From NCBI GenBank assembly GCA_026874595.1, contig CM049316.1:77469676-77533675 (forward strand): DNA of 64,000 nucleotides, given 5' to 3'. Position 1 is the first letter of the stretch, and every line of letters starts with the position of its first letter. The position numbers and the translations under genes were made by a program. Below the pieces are notes generated by a model. The model saw only the letters and a list, made by a program, of their open reading frames with translations, did no database searches and was not told the origin of the DNA. The stretch is from Sipunculus nudus. Its lineage: Eukaryota > Annelida > Sipuncula > Golfingiida > Sipunculidae. This document shows, in pieces, positions 57,249 to 64,000 of this stretch.

Positions 57249-58261
57249 GTCAACTCCGTTACAACAGTTATTTTTTTTTTAAATCACAAATAATGCGGTA
57301 AAAAGGAGACTGAATGTGGCACTTATGTAGATTTTACAAAAGTATGGTACACAATCATCATAAACACTAGAGTTTGATATGAAAATTATTCCTGACATTT
57401 TTATTAATGCTCAATGATAAGGTGACAGTGCACACAAATTTTTGACCCATAAAGTGCAATGAAGAGAACTTGCTAAAAGAGACAGGTTCGCTCAATATTA
57501 CTGATTTCCTATAAATTGTCCATCATTTGACAATACCTTGTAACGTTAACTGCTGTAAAGTCTGGAGGAAAACGATCGAAAACAGTTTTGGGCTAAAATG
57601 TTGCGCTTACTGATATGTAACGGAGTTGATAACGCACAAAATTATAAAAAAATATTCTTTCCTAAATTTTTAACACAATTGAACAATAAGTAAACAGATA
57701 ACTTTCATGTTGTATCATGCTAAAATGGATCGACACAAGTTACCCTCACAGGTAAACAAAAGTTTACCACATAACGTTTATGTTAAACACATAAAGTCAT
57801 TTAATGTAAATTACTGCTAAATTGAACAACTCAACTCGGGATTGTTGCGAGAAAGAACTTGCTAAATGCCTACCTACTTGGTATTTAACCATTTCAATAT
57901 GAATTCATATATGCAACTGACAATAAAGGCTAGTATCATCTAAACTAATAAGATATTACCATTAATTTGACAAATGTTTAAAACAAAAACGCAAATATTA
58001 AAGTAAACTGATACCAATTGTTGGTTGAACAGTGAATCCTAAGTAAAAAGGGCCTGCTCGACCACTAAAAAATGTACACAGTAATATGTTCAAAAACTTT
58101 CTCCTAATTAATGCAAAAGACTTTATGTTTTTCTTAAGAAGTCATAATGTCCTTAGATGATAAATGCAATGCTAAAACGTGATTGAGCTGAACACTTTCA
58201 GCGGCCTTGTAATCAATCTGAATTCGTGTTACACTAAAAGCTGTCAGGTGTAGAACAGAGA

Positions 58262-59300
58262 ACGGAATATACCGGACCGGACCGGTTGGACCGGTAACAC
58301 AAAAATACCGGACCGCTTATTCCTTGACCGGACCGGTTGGACCGCCCTACCTAACGTTTAAAGGTTTAAGTTAAACAGATGGGTTTAAGGATTTATTTTC
58401 ACCAACAAATCGTGTTATGAACAAGGGATAATAAACCATCTCAGAAAGACTCATTGGTTACATAAAATGTATTTAAAGCAATGACAGCTGCAATAGTACA
58501 ATTATATACGTGCACATGTATTATTTTATATTTTTTTCCTCTTGAGTAACAGATAAAGGTCATTTTTATTATTAACTTATGATTGAAGTGACATGTTCAG
58601 CTTTAGATCATTGTCCCCTGCTGTGTTGCAAATTGCTGATACTTTTGCTCAGTATAATAAGATCCATTTCTGTACGATGAATACATTAAATGTATTCTTT
58701 ATATTAAATTATTATAAAAGGATTAATAAGTTTTCTGTATCAAATTGCACATAAACCATTACATAATTTATCAGCTGATGTCAATCCGCATCCCTGCACA
58801 GCACAATCTTTGAACCAGCTCGCCCAACCCTGCACATCAGATTAATAAGTTTTCAATATCAAATCGCACTTGAACCGCTACAAAACTAATCAGCTTATGT
58901 CAGCCCGCATCTATCCCCGCCATGCAAATTCTTTAAATCAGCTCGCTCCACCCTGCCCATTTGGCTTATATTCTAATCACTCTGCCCCGCACAGTAACAC
59001 AAAATATATACCAAAGTAAAATTATTACAAAGATTGTAATTTTAAATTTGTCATTAAAAATCAAACCCAGATCCTGCGATTAAAGTATAGATTATAATAT
59101 TACATTTATAACACGTTTTGCTGTGTTTGATTTTTGGTTTTGTTAAATATTTGAACAAATATATGCAATGAAAAAAATTTGAAGAACAAACGTAGAATAA
59201 AAGGAATTACAATATATTATAATTATAATGATATTTCAACCTGACAAGGACAGGACGCTTATTTGGTGCATCAAACGGTCCGGTCCCGTCCGCACTTCTG
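58262..59300. mobile_element. Possible nested element with GGACCGGACCG ends
   Basis: The left end area reads ACCGGACCGGACCGGTTGGA (near 58270, with a second ACCGGACCGGTTGGACCG near 58330). The right area near 59277 has the complement of GGGACCGGACCGTTTGATG. The inverted similarity suggests a ~1.03 kb insertion inside the larger TIR element. Exact ends and duplication are unclear. Confidence 0.35.
58725..58964 (+). repeat. ~120 bp tandem duplication
   Basis: Two adjacent units share AATAAGTTTTC, TATCAAAT(T/C)GCAC, ATCAGCT(G/T)ATGTCA, CCGCATC and AATCAGCTCGC-type blocks, the second starting at about 58845. Confidence 0.8.
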
Positions 59301-59969
59301 AAACAAATTTATAAAATATGTCTAATATATAAGTTTTAATGATTCTATTGCTGTCCAATTTCAAAACTTAAGCATTTTTAACTACTAAAATTAGTTATTT
59401 TTGTCAAAGAGCAAAAGTATTTTCCAGACCAAGATAAACTCATTAAAAGGGATTATACTATATATCACGTGGTCAGTGAAGCTGCTTCTTCTCTTCAGTG
59501 TGCTTATTTATAAATCCTTTCATCAGGGAATAATTTATTACTGGTTGGAGTTTTCATAGAAAAAATGTTTGGTGATTCGTCAACTCCGTTACAATAGAAT
59601 CGCAACGGAGTTGATGGTAACGGAGCTGATTATTTTTTAAATTTTACCTAATCAGCGGACATAATAGGCATGAAATCGTTCAAACAATTTTTTCATTTCT
59701 AATAGATTAACGATGCCTAATTCTGTTCATGGATGTTTATAGATTTCAACGATTACTTTTTTCACAAATGGCGTAACAGAGTTGATGGGTGAATTAAGCT
59801 ACTTAACATTTTATACACTTTTTCACTGAAAAAAATCAAAACTCTGGATTGAAGCCATGATTCTTCCCTTTGAATGTCTTACACTGTAACGAATGATATG
59901 ATTGGCCACTCGATTTGTTCCACTGGACGGCTGTAGGTGGCATATTGGTGCAGTTGTAACGGAGTTGAC

Positions 59970-61899
59970 GAAAATTTAGGACATACCTTCGTTAGTCCAG
60001 CGAGTGAAAAATAATGAAAAGCAGCTCATATAAATTTTGTAGGAAGCACATTAGATCTTGTTTATGGTAAACAAACACAAAAATACCCCAATTATAAGTG
60101 ATGGATACAACATTTATTTATATTTTCTTCGGTACCTCTTGTTTAGGACATCTATTTTTTATTAAGACTTCATTTCGGATCTTAAAAAATTGGCCCTAAA
60201 ATTGTATCTAGACCTTCTCTTTCAATATTACCCTCACATCGGGAATCGAAATAAATCGTCAAACTCATTCTGATATAATTATAACCATGATTGTGTGTTA
60301 ATAATACCCTATGAAGCAGTCGGACCCTATTTTGACCCCTATTTGAAGAATTGCACATATATATATATATCCACCGGTGTTAAAAAATCTACGGAAACGC
60401 AAAATCCATAATTGAGCATGTGTGAATCAAAGAATCGGAACAGGTGCATTGCTATTACATATCGACAATTCAACTACCGCATGTACTTGATAATATAACA
60501 GATACTAATCGAGTGAAAACAGTTGTAATTTAGATATATACATAAACCAAAAATAGAAATAAATTCAACTAAAGAGTTACTCATACTTGATTTCATAGCC
60601 TTTACTATACTCTGCTTATTCTAGCCCTGCCTGGGCTTTAGTGTATTGATGTTTACTGCTAAAATGCTTCATATGAAACGTGATTCCATGCACCTATAGA
60701 CGCGACGAAACTCAGTTCTAGCTCTTATCACTAAAGCCCTGTAAAGTCCGTATGGCGATTCCCTCATATTAGCATATTAGGGCGTCCCAAGGCTCCTGAT
60801 GATTCCCTCGCATTTGCATGTCAGGCCGCCTGGCCTCCTGTGAATGGCATCGTTGCTATGAGGAGGCTTACAGCATCCCATAGGCAATAGACAGCTCAAC
60901 CCGCTTGGTAATATTCGCACATGTTTTCAGAAAGTCCATACATAGACCTTCGTGTCCTATTATATATCTCTGCTTTCGAACATACGATCCATGGGCAAAT
61001 TAAGTGCATTGTAGACAATGTCGCATCGATTTTGTACTGTGTATTTGTTAGTGTTCAAGTTATACATGAAAGTTTTGCCACTGCTGAGCTGCCAACACCC
61101 TGAATGCGTGACCGTTTCAGTCAGCCGGTATATATATAACAGTTGTGACTGCGTTCGTCGCGTGTGGACCTGGATATCTCACGCTGATTGGCTGAGCTGG
61201 AGACACATTTTAAACCGGCCTGCTGCGATAAGCAATGGTCTGATAAACGGTGACATACTGACTCACTGAGGCTAAGGGTTTTATAAAGTGTAAAAAATCT
61301 TGCCGTACTCAAATAGCCGAGGACCTTAACACATTAAGACTGATAAAATGGGAATATATATACAGCAAGCTGAAAGCCCACAATAGACGGTTACCGAATT
61401 AACCATGTTGGTTTTGAAAAAAAATGATTCTGGGAAAGCACTTTAATTACTCCTTACGTCACTGGGAAAGACCTTAGTTCAGCGATGTGTGATGTGTGGC
61501 GCTGAATGTCCGGTACGGCCCAAGTTTCCAGTCGATGAAATATGAGGGTCAGAGAATGGTAAGAAGTTATGCAAGTTGCGGCGTGGTAGCCGTACCGACA
61601 CTAAGTGCGACACAGTGAGAGCCGTTTGATATCTCTGTCAGAGCCATACATTGACTGGGCCAGTCTATTCTTATTCACAAAAGCATTTTTTATTATGTAC
61701 CAAACAAATAACATATCAATTCTATTATATAATAGGGGAATATGTAAGTTTACAAGAAGCTCTGTAAGGGTTCTCTTAAATAAAAGAATAAAGGATATAA
61801 GAGGAACTTGAAGCCTCGTGTTTCGCTTTGATAATTACCATTGTTTATAGCAATCACTATAAATTAAATACCATGAATAAATGATTAATACCAAAGTGA
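59970..61899. other. No gene; short 44 bp duplication at 60755-60841
   Basis: No recognised protein or RNA gene. GATTCCCTC..AT..GCAT is repeated once in tandem at 60755-60841. A CCAAT-like/TATA-like combination near 61130-61190 is not supported by a following exon. Confidence 0.45.
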
Positions 61900-63262
61900 A
61901 AGATGAAATCCACATCTCTTTCTTTCTTTCTCCTATCCTATATTCCTTCTATCTGCTTTCATGCTTTCTTGATTTCTTTCTCGTTTCCTTACTTTCTTTC
62001 TTTCATCCATCCATTCGTCCGTTAATCCATTCTTTCTTAAAATCAATTTTTCATTCAATCTTTAATTCAATCTATCTTTCATTCATTCAATTGTTCTTTT
62101 ATTCATTCAACCTTTCGCTCTGACAATTTTTTCATTCATTTGATCTTTCATTTAATTATTCTTTCTTCCATTCGTTCAATCTTATTTCATTTAATCTTTC
62201 ATTCATTCATTCAATCTTTCATTCATTCCATCTTTCATTCATTCAATCTTTCTTTCATTCAGTCTTTCATTAATTCAATCTTTCATTTATTCAATCATTC
62301 ATTCATTCATTGTCTTTCTTTCATACAATCTTTTTTTTCATTCAATCTGTTTTTTTTTTTTTTTTTTGTTATTTAATCAATATTTCTTTCATTCAATCTT
62401 TCGTCCTTTCAAACTTTAATTAAATCAGTCCTTTGTCCATTCAAGCTTTCTTTCATTAATCGTTCGTTCTTTCATTCAATCTTTCGTTCAATCAATCTTT
62501 CTTTCATTCAATCTTTCGTTCTTTCAATAATTTATTTAATCTCTTTCTCATTCAATCTTTATTTCATCCAATCTGTTTTTTATTCAATCTGTCTATCATT
62601 CAATCTTTTTCCATTCAATCTTTCATTTATACCAATTTTCAATTAATCTTTCTTTCTTTCAGTCTTTCGTTCTTTCATTCAATCTTTCGTTCTTTCAATC
62701 TTTAATTATATCATCCTCTCTTTCATTCAATCTGTCTTTTATTCATCTTTCGTTCTTTCATTCAGTCTTTCGTTATATCTATTTTTCATTCATTCAGTCA
62801 TTCATTCATTCAATCTTTCTTTTATTCAATCTTTTTTTCATTCATATGTTTTTGATTCAATCTGTCTTTCATTCATTCACTCATTCATTCTTTTAATATT
62901 TCATTAATTCCATCTATATTCTTTCAATCTTTCTTTCATTCGATCTTTCGTTCTTTCTTTCAATCTTTCGTTCTTTCAGTAATCATTCATTCAATCTTTC
63001 TTTCCTTCAATCTGTCTTTCATTCATTCTTTATTTCATCCAATCTGTTTTTTATTCAATCTGTCTTTCATTAATCGAATCTTTCATTCATTCAATCTTTC
63101 TTTCATTCAGACCTTTGTTCTTTCATTCAATCTTTCATTCTTACATTCAATCTTTTGTTCTTTCAATCTTTAATTAAATCAATATTTTATTCATTCAATC
63201 TTTCATTCATTCAATCTTTCATTTGTTCAATCTTCCATACAATGTATTTTCTATTTTTATTT
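61900..63262 (+). repeat. Degenerate TTCATTCAATCTTTC low-complexity block
   Basis: About 1.35 kb of pyrimidine-rich sequence built from TTCA, TTTC and CAATC words (TCATTCAATCTTTC recurs many times), with a 20 bp poly(T) run near 62348. All frames in it give FHSFIQSF-type low-complexity peptides and are not genes. It is followed by a short (CA)n at 63278-63291. Confidence 0.9.
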
Positions 63263-64000
63263 CTTTCATTATTTATCACACACACACACACTCATGTACT
63301 TTATTACACGATCAAATGTACAGACTTTAGAATTACATTTGTATATAAATCATCATCAAGACGATAGGCAGCGAATGATTAATATTGGAGAAAATGATTA
63401 AGATAGAGAGTCGATAGTTATGTGACAGCTAGTGTCGAGTAGTCACTTGAGGCTTTTTCTTGTTCGAATAATTAGCTTTAACATCATGAGTCTGATCCTG
63501 GTCTGAACAGGTCCGATATAGGCCTAGTGGTCTGAGATGGTAGGCTACGGAATGTGGTCCGAGATGACCCATTGACCCGGGGGTCCGAGATTGTACTAAG
63601 TGGTCCGACTTCATGTGAGCCTAATGTAAAAGATCCTGTGGCTCACTTGAGCGGGCGGCCCAAACCGCCTGCCGCTGGGCGCTTGCAGCCGAAATGGTCG
63701 GTTCGAGGCGTGCAGCCGATATCAACGGCGGCCGATTTGGTCCTAAACCCGGAACTACCATGCATGGTAATTATAATATCGCTCACTCAGTCACTGGACT
63801 CTGACTCCGTGGCCAGTTGTCGAAACTTGGCTGCAGGTTTTCCTAACGGGTGACTTCATTCAGGTTAGCGGTTGTTAAGGGTTTATTCAGAGTGTCAATT
63901 AGGCCTAGGAGCGAATTCACAATCAGTACCTACATTTGGGCCAGTTAGACCTGATGGACAGACACGTAAAAATGCGTGATATACCATCGGAGACGTACAG
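63263..64000. other. No gene; GGTCCGAGA-type motif cluster at 63490-63615
   Basis: GTGGTCTGAGAT, GTGGTCCGAGATGA, GGGTCCGAGATTG and GTGGTCCGAC follow each other at 19-27 bp intervals. 63640-63740 is GC-rich (GCGGGCGGCCCAAACCGCC). No recognised exon. Confidence 0.5.

Larger units (their letters stand above)
57249..59969. mobile_element. TIR element with repeated TAACGGAGTTGA motifs
   Basis: The left end GTCAACTCCGTTACAAC (57249-57265) is the perfect 17 bp inverse of the right end (59953-59969). The core TAACGGAGTTGA or its complement recurs near 57618, 59580, 59603, 59618 (one change) and 59774 (one change). This includes a hairpin at 59580-59613 with 11 bp arms. Repeated subterminal sites in both orientations are typical of transposase-binding arrays. 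No transposase frame is visible in the 2.7 kb, so it is non-autonomous or decayed, and it contains nested material. No target duplication was identified. Confidence 0.6.

Noticed and set aside
61120-61200. TATA-like and inverted CCAAT-like motifs as a promoter
   Set aside because: No exon or conserved frame follows; such motifs are frequent by chance in AT-rich sequence.
61881-62376. Frames rich in FHSFIQSFIHS
   Set aside because: They are translations of low-complexity TTCA/TTTC repeats.
63680-63720. GGTTCGAGGC resembling a tRNA B box
   Set aside because: No A box, anticodon stem or acceptor pairing could be fitted around it.

Overview
This is a eukaryotic, AT-rich, repeat-dominated stretch that looks like a marine mollusc, most likely a bivalve. 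The reasons are intron-bearing pogo-like transposase pieces, an EEP/RT non-LTR retrotransposon family with a (CATT)n tail, a DIRS-type tyrosine-recombinase element, a tandem C2H2 zinc-finger gene in one large exon, and long (AT)n and poly(C) tracts. There are no operons, rRNA genes, convincing tRNA genes or CRISPR arrays. The species call is an inference from repeat style, not from a marker gene.

Layout. 0.4-6.4 kb: a broken pogo/Tigger-like transposase on the minus strand, in three blocks. It is separated by a 1.07 kb non-autonomous pogo-type element (1010-2079) and by a ~148 bp satellite array (3818-5775), which itself carries a 480 bp MITE with perfect 20 bp inverted ends. 8.6-14.6 kb: nested elements. 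A TIR element (8834-13597) holds a MITE, and the MITE was hit by a 5'-truncated LINE with a clean 13 bp target duplication. 17.7-31.4 kb: copies of a repeat family that starts near TTAGCTCAGCTGACT and ends near GACCCATGGGTCCCTTG, plus a 1.66 kb TIR element, a possible solo LTR and a hAT-like MITE.

32.0-34.4 kb holds the only apparently intact host-type gene: a 770-residue, 21-finger C2H2 protein, followed by decayed fingers in its 3' flank. 37.1-40.8 kb is a dead DIRS-like retrotransposon (Gag-like, RNase H remnant and tyrosine recombinase pieces, with inverted ends). 40.85-42.67 kb is a reverse-orientation repeat containing ten palindromic AGGTCA-type sites at roughly 155 bp spacing. 45.95-53.28 kb is a large-ORF LINE flanked on both sides by the same 1,795 bp sequence (three differences found), arranged exactly like a giant target-site duplication. 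54.5-56.3 kb holds inverted relatives of two of the arrays. 57.2-60.0 kb is a TIR element with many internal copies of its end motif. 61.9-63.3 kb is a long degenerate TTCATTCAATC-type low-complexity block.

The genes do not form a pathway. The window records repeated nested insertion. The points most worth following are the 1.8 kb duplication around the LINE, the nuclear-receptor-like sites inside the mobile repeat family, and the zinc-finger array with fossil fingers downstream.
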